From assembly GCF_026262505.1 (NCBI RefSeq), contig NC_067205.1, positions 15,562,001 through 15,626,000 on the forward strand: a DNA stretch of 64,000 nt, read 5' to 3'. Below, one piece after another: positions 29,948 through 39,998 of the stretch (positions within the stretch are counted from its first letter, which is position 1; every line of letters starts with the position of its first letter). This DNA comes from Trichomonas vaginalis G3. Taxonomy: Eukaryota; Parabasalia; Trichomonadida; Trichomonadidae. The notes under the pieces were generated by a model. That model did no database searches. It saw only the letters and a list, made by a program, of their open reading frames with translations, and had not been told where the DNA came from. The translations under genes and the position numbers were made by a program.

Positions 29948-32263
29948 TTATACTGCCTCATTTACAGGTATTTCATCGTCAGTAAATGAATCCTCATTAT
30001 CGTTTGGTTCAACCTGTTTATATAATCCTTTCATTTCTTCTTTCAAAACATAACACCATGTTTGTTTACCATCTATTCTTCTCTGTTTCCTATCACATTT
30101 ATCCTTAATGCTCATTTGGAAATTCTTGTCTTTCATGTCTGATGGTTTGCAGAATAGAGCATTTTTACATGTCATACCTGCACTCAATTCATCATAATGT
30201 GTATTTATCCATTCATCTAAAGGATTTGTTGATAATTCAATTAAATCTTGTTTGGCTTCAGTCATCGGTATGATTCGTACATTAAATGATGAAAGGTCGT
30301 AATTGATAAAATATGTTAAAAGGTTATCATAAAATTCCTTTGTGCATGAATCCATCAAATTCTTGAAGTAATCAAATTGACCCTTGAATTTACCATTAAC
30401 CCTTAAAACTACGTATCTTCTGTCTCCAACTTCAATTTTGACAGGGTAGACGTTATTAGTTACGAAAATGAAATTGGCAACATTCTGTGCTGTTCTTCTG
30501 GGTTGATTCTTTTCATTAATTCTAATCTCATTATCCGTTATAATTGATTTCAAAGCGTTGAAGTTTGCGAGTCTATCTTCACCTACATTCTTGAGTTCAT
30601 TAAGTACAAGAAACATTTTATTCTCAACTACTGAATTGAAATTACCCGTTAGCTCACTTATTTCAGTAATGTTTTTACATGAATAACCGGCGAGAAGTTC
30701 AGAAATAATGTCTGTAAATCTGTTTTTACCTGTTCCCTGAAGTCCTTTCAAAATAATTGCTGTTTCATTCTTGATACCAGGATGTTGAATCATTGATGCA
30801 ATCCAGCCGAGAAGGTATTTATACACTTCATCGTTATTATCACAAATGGCTTCTTTAATGAAATTCATAAACATCTCAATTTTTGAGTAATCAGGCTTTT
30901 CAAGAATGTTGTATTTATAACCCTGAAACGTTGAGAAAACATCTGGGGAATCAGATTTAAAGCAAACACCCTTAACGGTTAATGAGGATAATTGATTTAA
31001 TAGTACGTCCCATGCTGTTATGGTTTTACCTTCTTCTTTAAATAATTTAATCATTTTGAGTGACTCTTTCATGTTTGATTGAAGAACGAATGATATTTGA
31101 TTCATTTTGTCGTGGATATTATAGTCCTTTTGAATGAAATATTTGTTTCCACAATCTACAAAACGGATTACACGTGATAAATCCTCAATTACTTCAGAAC
31201 TGTTTTTATACTGATGATTTTCAGCCCTGCGTCTAATATCTGTTATCAAAAACGAGTCATCAAGTTTGATATCAAATGTTATTTTTGGCTTACGTAATAA
31301 AGGTAAAACATATTCATCATAATATTCCTTTTGATAAAGTTTTAGAATCTTCACCAAAACAAATGGAGAAGTCATTAAATGTGCATATCTACTACGTGCT
31401 TTTTCAAAATTACTTTTTGCATTTTCAGTTAAATTGCAGAAATTATAAACGTTATCGTATGCTTCATTAATTAAATGATTAGGTAACGAATTAATTGCTT
31501 GAAACAGTGTGAATAATGTAACTTCTTTTTCTAAATTCATGTTTCCACCATCATTATGTACTTCAAAATCACTAATGCCATCAACTATGCTCTGGGCAAG
31601 TTTATCGTCAATGTTTACATCTTTGTTTTCATTCATGATAGTCTTTATTTCTTCGTTCTTCTGTTCAACTCTTACCTTAATATTCAAATCATTTAATATA
31701 TCATTCACTGTTCTAGTTAATGTTGAATCATAACTTCCACGAATGAATGAGTATGTATTGGTTGGTTCTGTTGCATTCTTTCGAACTCTTGAATCAGCCA
31801 TAACCACTAAAGAACGTTTTGAATCATCCATAGAAGTCATTATGTCAATATCATAATCATTGCAGGAATAACATTTAATCATTCTGTTCGAAACTGCATA
31901 GAAGAAATTAGTGTTGCAATAAATGTGAAGACCTCCTGAAGCGGTTTTAATGATAACATCTTTATCCGAAAGTTTTGATAAAATATCTTTTCTAACTGTT
32001 TCTTTAAGTTCATCATTGTACGATTTATTGATATCAACATCTATAATCGTTAAATTTGAAATTTTATTTACTAATAAAGCCATACCAGTTTTCCTTCCTC
32101 TTCCTCCATCATGTTTGAGGTAGTTATGTAAATCAATCTTGTTTTCACCAATTCTTTCGTTGAGGGTTTTAGTTTCTGCCACAACTAATTCCTCAGCTAA
32201 TGAATCAATAACTTTTTCATCAGAAACGATATAGTTGTTGTTGTTGTTGTTTGTTGCTGTCAT
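29948..32263 (-). CDS. Primase-helicase (AEP-like primase plus SF3 helicase), 771 residues
   Basis: Intact. The N-terminal primase-polymerase-like part has IIDVDINKSY (catalytic Asp75/Asp77), IIKTASGGLHIYC (109-113 SGGLH) and IDIMTSMDDSKR. The C-terminal superfamily 3 helicase has Walker A KGLQGTGKNRF (507-514), Walker B FLVLNE (551-556), motif C FIFVTNN (598-604) and arginine finger GDRRYVVL. This architecture initiates and unwinds DNA in NCLDV, virophages and mobile elements. Its presence together with a polymerase B in one Maverick is notable. Leader TTTTTTATTCCTATATAA-ATG. Flanked on both sides by inverted iteron arrays. Confidence 0.9.
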   Translation of the reverse strand: MTATNNNNNNYIVSDEKVIDSLAEELVVAETKTLNERIGENKIDLHNYLKHDGGRGRKTGMALLVNKISNLTIIDVDINKSYNDELKETVRKDILSKLSDKDVIIKTASGGLHIYCNTNFFYAVSNRMIKCYSCNDYDIDIMTSMDDSKRSLVVMADSRVRKNATEPTNTYSFIRGSYDSTLTRTVNDILNDLNIKVRVEQKNEEIKTIMNENKDVNIDDKLAQSIVDGISDFEVHNDGGNMNLEKEVTLFTLFQAINSLPNHLINEAYDNVYNFCNLTENAKSNFEKARSRYAHLMTSPFVLVKILKLYQKEYYDEYVLPLLRKPKITFDIKLDDSFLITDIRRRAENHQYKNSSEVIEDLSRVIRFVDCGNKYFIQKDYNIHDKMNQISFVLQSNMKESLKMIKLFKEEGKTITAWDVLLNQLSSLTVKGVCFKSDSPDVFSTFQGYKYNILEKPDYSKIEMFMNFIKEAICDNNDEVYKYLLGWIASMIQHPGIKNETAIILKGLQGTGKNRFTDIISELLAGYSCKNITEISELTGNFNSVVENKMFLVLNELKNVGEDRLANFNALKSIITDNEIRINEKNQPRRTAQNVANFIFVTNNVYPVKIEVGDRRYVVLRVNGKFKGQFDYFKNLMDSCTKEFYDNLLTYFINYDLSSFNVRIIPMTEAKQDLIELSTNPLDEWINTHYDELSAGMTCKNALFCKPSDMKDKNFQMSIKDKCDRKQRRIDGKQTWCYVLKEEMKGLYKQVEPNDNEDSFTDDEIPVNEAV

Positions 32264-32337
32264 TTATATAGGAATAAAAAAATAAAAATAATTTTAAAAC
32301 TAACTTTATTTTTGGACTGCATCATATTTCCAGGATT

Positions 32338-32551
32338 GTTGTCAAAATGTCATGTTGTCTCATTTTTTCAGAGAAGTTAATTAACCTGGTGACATGGTGA
32401 CGTGGTGACACCTTCAGTTCTTCAAAAATAATTCATAACTGCCTTCCTCCTGTGATGTTGTCAAAATGTCATGTTGTCTCATTTTTTCAGAGAAGTTAAT
32501 TAACCTGGTGACATGGTGACGTGGTGACACCTTCAGTTCTTCAAAAATAAT
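32338..32551. repeat. Iteron-bearing repeat, right array (inverted)
   Basis: Two copies of the same unit in opposite orientation to 29637-29926, starting at about 32338 and 32458, with GGTGAC boxes at 32388-32409 and 32507-32529. The second ends after TTCTTCAAAAATAATT. With the left array it brackets the primase-helicase gene and its leader. Confidence 0.93.
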
Positions 32552-32619
32552 TAATTATTGAATAACTTAAAACCATTAACGATAAAATAAGTGATAACAA
32601 ATTTTTATTTTTATCATAA

Positions 32620-32784
32620 ATGGATACCCCACAAGCTCAAAATTTACCACGAATCATAACAAGGGAGGAAACGATAAAAATGATGCGAGAACTTGCTAAA
32701 AATAACAAACCACTAAAACTGAGAAAATGTGGTTATGCAGTAATGATGGAAAGAGAGACGTTGTCGAAGAGGAATAAAAATTAA
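32620..32784 (+). CDS. 54-residue Maverick protein
   Basis: MDTPQAQNLPRIITREETIK followed by a basic helix-rich end (ELAKNNKPLKLRKCGYAVMM, KRNKN). Leader TTTTTATTTTTATCATAA-ATG. Its stop overlaps the end of the convergent gene by 4 bp. Function unknown; highly basic, so nucleic-acid binding is possible. Confidence 0.5.
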   Translation: MDTPQAQNLPRIITREETIKMMRELAKNNKPLKLRKCGYAVMMERETLSKRNKN

Positions 32785-33053
32785 ATTTGGATTGAGTTTA
32801 AAAATTCATCTTTATTAAATTCATCTCTTCCAATCAATTTATTTATTCTATTAAATTCTTTTATTTTTGCTTCACTCAGTTTAAGGATTGAACGGTAAGT
32901 TTCTAATTTTTCGATTATTTCTTTCCTCTCTTTATCGTTTTCAACCCCACCGCATTGCGGCTTCTTTTTGTAATAGCATATTTTTGATTTAATTCTGTTT
33001 AGTTTCTTTTTATATTCATCGTCTGGACTCTTGACTGCTTTGTTGTCACTCAT
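32781..33053 (-). CDS. Maverick hypothetical protein, 90 residues
   Basis: Lys/Glu-rich, helical (YKKKLNRIKSKICYYKKKPQ, then IIEKLETYRSILKLSEAKIK), likely a coiled coil. Leader TTTTTTTTATTTCGTAAGAA-ATG. It follows the integrase gene on the same strand with 20 bp between them. No family recognised. Confidence 0.55.
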   Translation of the reverse strand: MSDNKAVKSPDDEYKKKLNRIKSKICYYKKKPQCGGVENDKERKEIIEKLETYRSILKLSEAKIKEFNRINKLIGRDEFNKDEFLNSIQI

Positions 33054-33073
33054 TTCTTACGAAATAAAAAAAA

Positions 33074-34590
33074 TTAAATATTATTTAAATATAATGGAGT
33101 AATAAAATAAATCGGAATTTCTATTAATTTATTGTCAACTTCAACTAATACATTACCGTTAATATATCTAACAAATTCAGCTATTGTGTCAAATCTTCGT
33201 CTTCTTTTTGTCATTGATTTATCAGTTTTTCCATAATCGAGATGAATCAAAACTTTATCCCCTTGTTTAAAATTCATGAGCCCCGAATTAATTTGTTCAC
33301 GTTTAACATCATTCAACCTTTCCATTTGCTTTCTAATATATTCCCATTCTTTTGAAATATCATTTTTCATTTCCACTGGTTTCATGTTTATTGTTCTATG
33401 CCATGTATTATTATAATAATATACTAACTGTTGTATGATGGAGTCATGATTTCCATCCCAGTATATCTGACCGTTAACCCCTAACGCATCTCTAAGAGTT
33501 CTCATTACCGCATCAACTATTTTATTATGAAACGTATATGGAGAGGATGAAAAAAAAATTAATTTGTGGGAAATAATGAGCCATTGCGCCTGAAATCCTT
33601 TATCACCATCACCCTGATATTATCTACTCTTTCATGATCTAGTAAGTATTGAATAGCTCTTCTTGTTTCCTGTTCTGTTTTCCCTTTCACCGGAATGCAA
33701 TATAAATATCTAGTGTTAATGTTAATGGCAAATAAATAAGTAACGTTTCCTTTTGAATATTCCAGATGATCGATTTCGTATGAATATGGATATGGTGCAA
33801 ATGAAGGGCGACTAAATTTTTCCTTTAACGGTTGAATTTTTGGGTCAATTGGTTTATTTAATATCTTGAAATCCTTTTTAAAATCTTTTTGCTTCTTTAA
33901 TGTTTGAAATGGATATAATAAAGTGAATGATGAAGGATTAACTGAAGGAGGAGGCGGTACTGTCGTTGGAAGTTTTGGTGTTGCAAGTGTTTAATTTTAT
34001 CTGCTTTGATTTTGGATGATGAAGTTTTGGATTTCATTCCTTCCTTCATTAATTCTGGATGTATTCTATTCATTTGTTTTAAATATGCTGTATATAAAGG
34101 TTTGATATACTTTCCCGCTTCGAGTTTATGTTGAAGGATGAATTCCAAAAGTTGATCTTCATTTAAAAGTCGGGCTGAATATGGTTTAACTAATGAATCA
34201 TAAATTAAAGCTTGTGCTTCATTTATGGTCTGAAGGACCTGGGTGTTTTGTTCCTTTTGTTTTTGCGGCTCATGATTATATAAATTATATAATTCATCAA
34301 TATCTTCTTCTGTTAATACTTTATTTTTGAAATCTTTCAATTGTTTAAGTTTGTGATTTAGTTTTTCCCTTTGTATATTCATTATTTTTAATTTTGTCTT
34401 TAATTTTAGAAATTATTTTATCATGATATTTCAAAATTTCATTTTTATAATATGGATAATAATATTCCATATCATCACCCGTTATATAATTATTATGTTT
34501 TTGGAGATATGATTTTAATTCATAATAATTAAGAAAATTTTGATTAAGTACTAAATTATCAATTAAAATTTTTAAATCTACGCTATCCAT
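33074..34590 (-). pseudogene. Maverick rve-type integrase, three or so frameshifts
   Basis: ATG at 34590 after TTATTTTATTTTTATATAA. N-terminal helical part (34345-34590 and 33897-34382), then the core, readable but not in one frame: YEIDHLEYSKGNVTYLFAI (first Asp), GDGDKGFQAQW (second Asp), HNKIVDAVMRTLRDALG (third acidic residue, Asp rather than Glu). A C-terminal domain 33074-33505 has YYNNTWHRTINMKPVEM, GDKVLIHLDYGK and an SH3/chromo-like end. Frames change near 34370, 33900-33990 and 33570. Inserts the element and makes the 6-bp duplication; the present copy is broken unless the indels are sequencing errors. Confidence 0.85.
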
Positions 34591-34716
34591 TTATATAAAA
34601 ATAAAATAAGTGTTTTAAGGGTGCCCACCTCTTTGAATCATAGTATCAAAACCATCATTAACGGTTCCTTTTGTCTCTTCTGTGGCATTTCATTAAAAAT
34701 AAAATTTTAAATTGTA

Positions 34717-37700
34717 TTAAATAAATGGCATACAACATCCATTTTCACAACATACAGCCTTAGTGTGTGCTCCTGTTAATGCAGTCTTACCAATTGTTAA
34801 GCGAGTCATTGACCCGTTTTTAAGTTGTAAATTAATATTCTGACCATCGAAAATAACTTTATCATTTATTATATCCAAATAATTTTTGGGTGTTAATTGT
34901 TTATTTTGTCGTAAACTAACACCTTTCATTTTTTGTGCAATCTTTTTAAAATCACTTCCATCAATTGAACCGTTGAATGACGTATAACACTTAGGGCATA
35001 AAGCAACCATGTTATCACCTTGTTTCTCAATTGCTAAACCCAATAATTTTTTCTCATGTGCTTTTTCTTCAGCTTTATTCTTTAATTTAGGTTTAAATTT
35101 CTCATCAAAACAGAAGAAATCAAATGGTGCGAATTTGAAAATGTTTTTATCATAAAATTGTTTATCTGTAACAATTGCTTGAAATGCTTGAGTGTTAGGA
35201 AGATTTGGGTCGCCAGCGATTGCCCAATAAGATGAATCAGTATCACCTTCAATGAAATGAAAACGATTAACATTCATGCGTTTATACATAAAATCATAAA
35301 TGAAAACCAAATACCAGTATTTAGCATTATCTAAAGTGAAGAATGCCTCTTGTAAACATGTATCACATCTATAAAATCTATCTTTAAGCATCACTTGATA
35401 TGTATCCTCACCTATTTCTCTTATGTTTTTAAACTTATTTGACATACATGCAACGCGTGCCTTCTGTGCATTCATTATTTTAGTCTTTGCATAATTTTGT
35501 GTATTCATTGCATCGTAACCATATGATCCATTAAGTGAAATCTTGCAAAATAAACTTTTTCCTTTATTTCTTCTAATTCAGCCTTTTGTCTTTCATTCAT
35601 AAATTCGTTCGCAAATTCATTAAAACAAGTGTTTTTCGTAAATGTTAAAATTGATTGAATATCATCGATGATAAAATGAAATCTGTCGATTAGATACCAA
35701 AGATAATAAGAAGAAAATGGTTGATATTGGTTGTGTGTTGATGCTAACTGAGTTAATTTCCTCTGTTTCTGGTCAACTGGTAGATTGTTTGATTTCATGT
35801 AATTATACATAAAACTGCCAATTGTTTTTTCATCTGTGATAATATCTAAGTTTCTTATTATCGGTAAAAAGTTTATGTAATCATTAATGTATTTTTCATC
35901 AATGTGACCCTTTACTTCAGCACGAATAAAGTATTTTTCTTCTTAATTATTCCCAGTGCTTTTGCTTTCTTTGTTGCTGTATCACAAATGATAACACCAT
36001 TCAATCTTCCCGGCATATACATTTTATGGTCAGTATATTGAATGAAATCATGAGGATTAGATGAAAATGATGAAGGATATAATGAATTAAAGTCAACTCC
36101 AACGAAATGAGTCATAATGTTGGTGGTGTCCTCATTTGATACAGTTTTAGTTTCTGGATTATATGAAAGTTTATTAATGTGCGTGATTCCTTTAAGATTA
36201 ACACGATGTTGAACATTTGATAAACCACCAGTAATTCCATTACGGAGAATGTGATAAGCTTCAACTGAATCTAAAGTCATTGGTAAATTATTTTTTAATG
36301 CATAATTTCTTAAATTGATTCTTAAACGTTGAACATCTTCATCTTTATTTGATTTTACGACATTGCAATAACAACACATTAACTGACAATTTTCTTTGGT
36401 ATGTGGTTTTCATTATCGATTCTATCCAATGTTGGTTTATTTGCATATGTAAACGCTTTACCACACATTTTGCATTTAGATGAAAGGATTAAATCGTGAT
36501 AGTATTGAAAATCATCCATTGAAACATTATTTTTAGTATCCCTTTCTGCTTTTTCATCTTGTTTCTTATATGAATCAATTTTATATTTCCAATACTTTTT
36601 TGTTAATTCAAAACTTGATTCCACATTTTCTTCTTCTGGATATGTTTCGTTAGGATTGAAGTTCTTATATGCTAAAGCGTAACGAATCATTGAAGCATTC
36701 GATGATAAAGAAAGATTATGAAGCATGTCAATTTTATAAACAAATGTTTCTTCAATAATTTTATCAATTGGGTCAATCATAATTTCAACATCTTTATTGC
36801 AATAATGAATAAAATATTCTAATCTATTCTTAAAGTTTTTAGCATCATTGAGATATATTTGATAATCACTATCTGATATAGTTTCTTGAGTTAATGCTGA
36901 ATAAAATGAATCTTGAGTGAATGGTTCCACTTTATATAATTCTTCTTCGTAATTTTCCCATGTGATGAATTGATAAGGGAAAAAGGATTTAACACGTGAT
37001 TTATTGTTTCCGAAATCTTGAGTGAATTGGTCTAATGTCCCACCCGCTATATAATTTCTGATGTCAATAAATCTCAATTCATATGGAGTGTTTGTTTTCT
37101 TTACAATGATTTGCTTAAATTGTGAAGATGAACCCAGCATTGATTTTATTTTCCATTTTGCAGTGTTTAAATCACGAAGAATTAAATTTAAATCAAACTT
37201 TCCCGAATTAAAACCTATGATATTCACTTTATTAAATTCTTCATCTAAAAGCTCTTTCATTGCTTCCTTCTGTTTTTCATTTAATGTATGAGACAAAGTC
37301 CCCGCCGTTTGGTCCGTTTGCGACTTCATTAATTCTTCATATTGTTCAATATTTGATTTAGCAACTAATGAACAGGTTGAAAATAAAAACTCAATCCAAT
37401 CAGAAATAAAAGAATCACTCGAAGTTAAGCAAAAATTCCTCGTATATGTTTTATCATTTAATTTAACCGTTGATGATACCATGAATGGTTTTAAGTAAGC
37501 ATTCAAAGTTGCACACTCAGAAAGTTGTAATTCTTCTTTAGTCTCTAATGTTTCGAAGTCAAAAGTAATATAATATCTTGTTGGTTTATAATATTCCTGC
37601 AAATTATGTGCTAATAGCCATTGATATATCTTCTGTTTCGTGATATGTGGTGCATATGGTTGTTGTGTGTTTTGCAATTGAACGTCTTGAATTAATCTTC

Positions 37701-38193
37701 CATTATTTTCTTTACATTTCTCACAATGTTTTAAAAATCTTCTTTGGTTTTTCCTTTCTGGATCATCACGGATAGAATATACTTCTTCTTTGCAAAAGGG
37801 GCAAACTTTATATCCTGTGAGTGCTTCAACGTCTGTAATTCTGTCAGCGTGAAGTTTTCCACATGGACTCTGTGTTAATAAAATATTTACTGTTTCAAAT
37901 TCTGGATCTATCATTATTGATTCCACTAATGGAAAGTCTACCTTGTTAATGTCTACGTCTTCTGGTTGAGGGTCACAATAATAAAAATCAATATTAACGT
38001 TTAACATTCTTGCTAACCTCTCACTTTCTGATGAAATGTCAAATCCTTCATATGCATCTATGGCTTCATTTAAATAACTTCTACGAGTTTTAGGATTAAC
38101 ACCATCAGGAATGTTATAGAAGCGTTTAAATAACCTTCTACCTTCGGCTCTTATTTGATTATCATTCATTTTAGCTGTTCCATTTTTGTTCAT
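34717..38193 (-). pseudogene. Protein-primed family B DNA polymerase, three frameshifts
   Basis: About 1,150 residues in four frames. In the first (36379-38193): a Cys4/His zinc-like motif (C131, C134, C157, C160), 3'-5' exonuclease motifs FDFETLE (D212, E214), IIGFNSGKFDLNL (D334) and YCNKD (464-468), then an HNH-like treble clef starting C574/C577 with LDRIDNENH (589-597) that continues past the frameshift as CCYCNVVKS. Then polymerase motif A GVDFNSLYPSS, motif B KISLNGSYG and motif C EGDTDSSYW. Breaks lie near 36385, 35945 and 35530. Replicates the element from terminal protein-primed ends. Leader TTTTTATTCTTACATAA-ATG. Confidence 0.92.
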
Positions 38194-38272
38194 TTATGTA
38201 AGAATAAAAATTAAAAAATAAATAAAAATAAAGTTTATTTTTTTTAAAGTCCGAGACTCAGAGAGTCCAGGG

Positions 38273-39225
38273 CTAAAGCCCATAAAATGAATTAAGAACA
38301 CATAAATTTTTATCATCTGCGACGTGACGAATACATTTTAATTTACTCAAGAATGCGTACCCTGATACATTAAATCTAATTCCTGTCTTATTTAATTTCA
38401 CAACTTTGAAAAGGAATGTATGAATAGCTATAAATGATGAGAAGATGTTTTATGGGTTGCTTCCATTTTTTCTGAAATAAATGAATAAATATAATGCTTA
38501 TAAGTTTTCATATCTTTTATGTTCTTAATAACGAATGGTATAGACCTTTCAACTTCGTCTTCCTTCGGTGCTGTTCTTTCATATGAAACATTATTGGTAT
38601 CTTCAATAATGAAACCACAATCGCATAAAATTTTATATGTACCAATTGTTTCTTTTGATATTTTATCTAACAAATCAAAAACTTTATCAACACCTGTACA
38701 TTTATTTAAATAATAATTTGTGTAAATATCATGGTCTTCTTTCTTAATCGTATTTGTTGCATATGTTACATTTTTCAGTGCTTTTTTGAATTTTTCAGAA
38801 TCAAGAGGAGGTGAAAGTAATATACATGGATAATCTCCATCGTCAATAAACTGAAGCTTATGTTTATGAATAAATTTTGTGCCTTCTTCTGAAAGTGTTT
38901 CGTCAATATCACCATCTAATAAATTTTGTGTTGATTCTGAGACATAATTTTTATATCTTTCTTCATGAGATTTCTGAACTGCTGATTCTGAAGCTGGGAT
39001 ATTCATTAAACCCTCTACTTCATTTTCATTATATTTTTCAACTTCTCTTAATTCCTTAATTTTTTCATCTATTTCATCTCTTATTTTTTCCAGTCTTTCA
39101 ATTTCATTGTATTCATCATCATCTTTAATCCGTTCTTCATAATATTCAGGGAAAACATCAGGTTCTTTAGGTTTTTCTTCTTTAGATGTGGGATATAAGA
39201 AATTTATAACATCATCTTTATTCAT
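38273..39225 (-). pseudogene. Maverick hypothetical protein, one frameshift near its end
   Basis: Frame 38428-39225 gives 265 residues: acidic start (KEEKPKEPDVFPEYYEERIK), a coiled coil (EYNEIERLEKIRDEIDEKIK), a globular centre (QFIDDGDYPCILLSPPLDSE) and CDCGFIIED. Past its stop the reading continues in another frame (FKVVKLNKTGIRFNVSGYAF, then LNSFYGL) to TAG at 38273, giving about 315 residues originally. It is upstream of the polymerase gene, same strand. The start overlaps the stop of the 52-residue gene (ATGA). Unknown function; a terminal-protein or replication accessory role is only a guess from position. Confidence 0.5.
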
Positions 39226-39380
39226 TTTCCATCATAATCAAACTCATTTAAAAACTCCGCGAATTTTTGACAATTTCTTAAATAATATTTATCAACCTCA
39301 TAACCCGCCTCCTCTAATATATCCTTTATTTCCTCATTTGTGAATCCCAATTTTTTAACGTCGTTAGTCTTGACGCTCAT
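39222..39380 (-). CDS. 52-residue Maverick protein, translationally coupled
   Basis: MSVKTNDVKKLGFTNEEIKD, then ILEEAGYEVDKYYLRNCQKF and an acidic end. Its TGA overlaps the next ATG as ATGA, so the two are probably read from one transcript. Leader TTTATTTTTATTTTGTATGAA-ATG. It starts 24 bp inside the right TIR boundary. A helical pair like a small helix-turn-helix is possible; no family recognised. Confidence 0.5.
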   Translation of the reverse strand: MSVKTNDVKKLGFTNEEIKDILEEAGYEVDKYYLRNCQKFAEFLNEFDYDGK

Positions 39381-39403
39381 TTCATACAAAATAAAAATAA
39401 ATT

Positions 39404-39563
39404 ATTCAAAATTTCAAAAATAAAAGGAGTGGTTAGTTTGAAATCTATTCCTCAATCAAGAATCACCTCATTAATGAAAATAGATGATTTAACAAAAAGA
39501 ATAGAAATTATTGAAGAAAGAATGAATCAAATAATTGATTTCATAAATTCAAATAATCATTAG
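39404..39563 (+). pseudogene. Truncated copy of the 122-residue coiled-coil gene
   Basis: The right TIR cuts the gene: only the segment with SLKSIPQSRITSLMKIDDLT to the stop TAG at 39561 is present, without start or leader. It differs from the left copy by IEEIEER becoming IEIIEER. A structural by-product of where the TIR ends. Confidence 0.85.
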
Positions 39564-39617
39564 TTTCTTAAAGTTCAATGTTGATTCTGAGACATGAATG
39601 TTTAAAGTTTATTTTTT

Positions 39618-39998
39618 TTATTCATGAAAATAATTATTTCTAATTTCTTTTACTCTCTCGTATATACTAGATTTAAAGAATTCAGAACTTTTACCATAAT
39701 CTCCTAAATGTTTTCTTATCTTATTGGTTTTCCATTCATAATATGAAACTGTATAAACTTTATCTTTATCTTTGCATCTTTCATCACTTCCAATATATTT
39801 ATATTTCAATTTTGATTTATTGGTTTCATATTCATTAACGTTTAATAATTCACAGTCTTCCTTTTTAAATAAATGTTTTATGTATTCAGGATTAACAATT
39901 CTATAATATTGCTTCCCTTTAAATCTTTGAATATAAACAGGAACACCATCCTCTAAAATTCGATAATCTATTTTATCTGGTTTTACTTGTTGGGTCAT
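39618..39998 (-). CDS. TIR-encoded 126-residue protein, right copy
   Basis: Same protein sequence as 20070-20450, in opposite orientation within the right TIR, with identical leader TTTTTATTCTTACATAA. Perfect identity of the two copies implies recent sequence correction between TIRs, as expected when element ends are copied from one another. Confidence 0.7.
   Translation of the reverse strand: MTQQVKPDKIDYRILEDGVPVYIQRFKGKQYYRIVNPEYIKHLFKKEDCELLNVNEYETNKSKLKYKYIGSDERCKDKDKVYTVSYYEWKTNKIRKHLGDYGKSSEFFKSSIYERVKEIRNNYFHE

Noticed and set aside
34591..34716. Short Maverick frame TEETKGTVNDGFDTM between integrase and polymerase
   Set aside because: Needs a frameshift right after its only ATG; too short to support.
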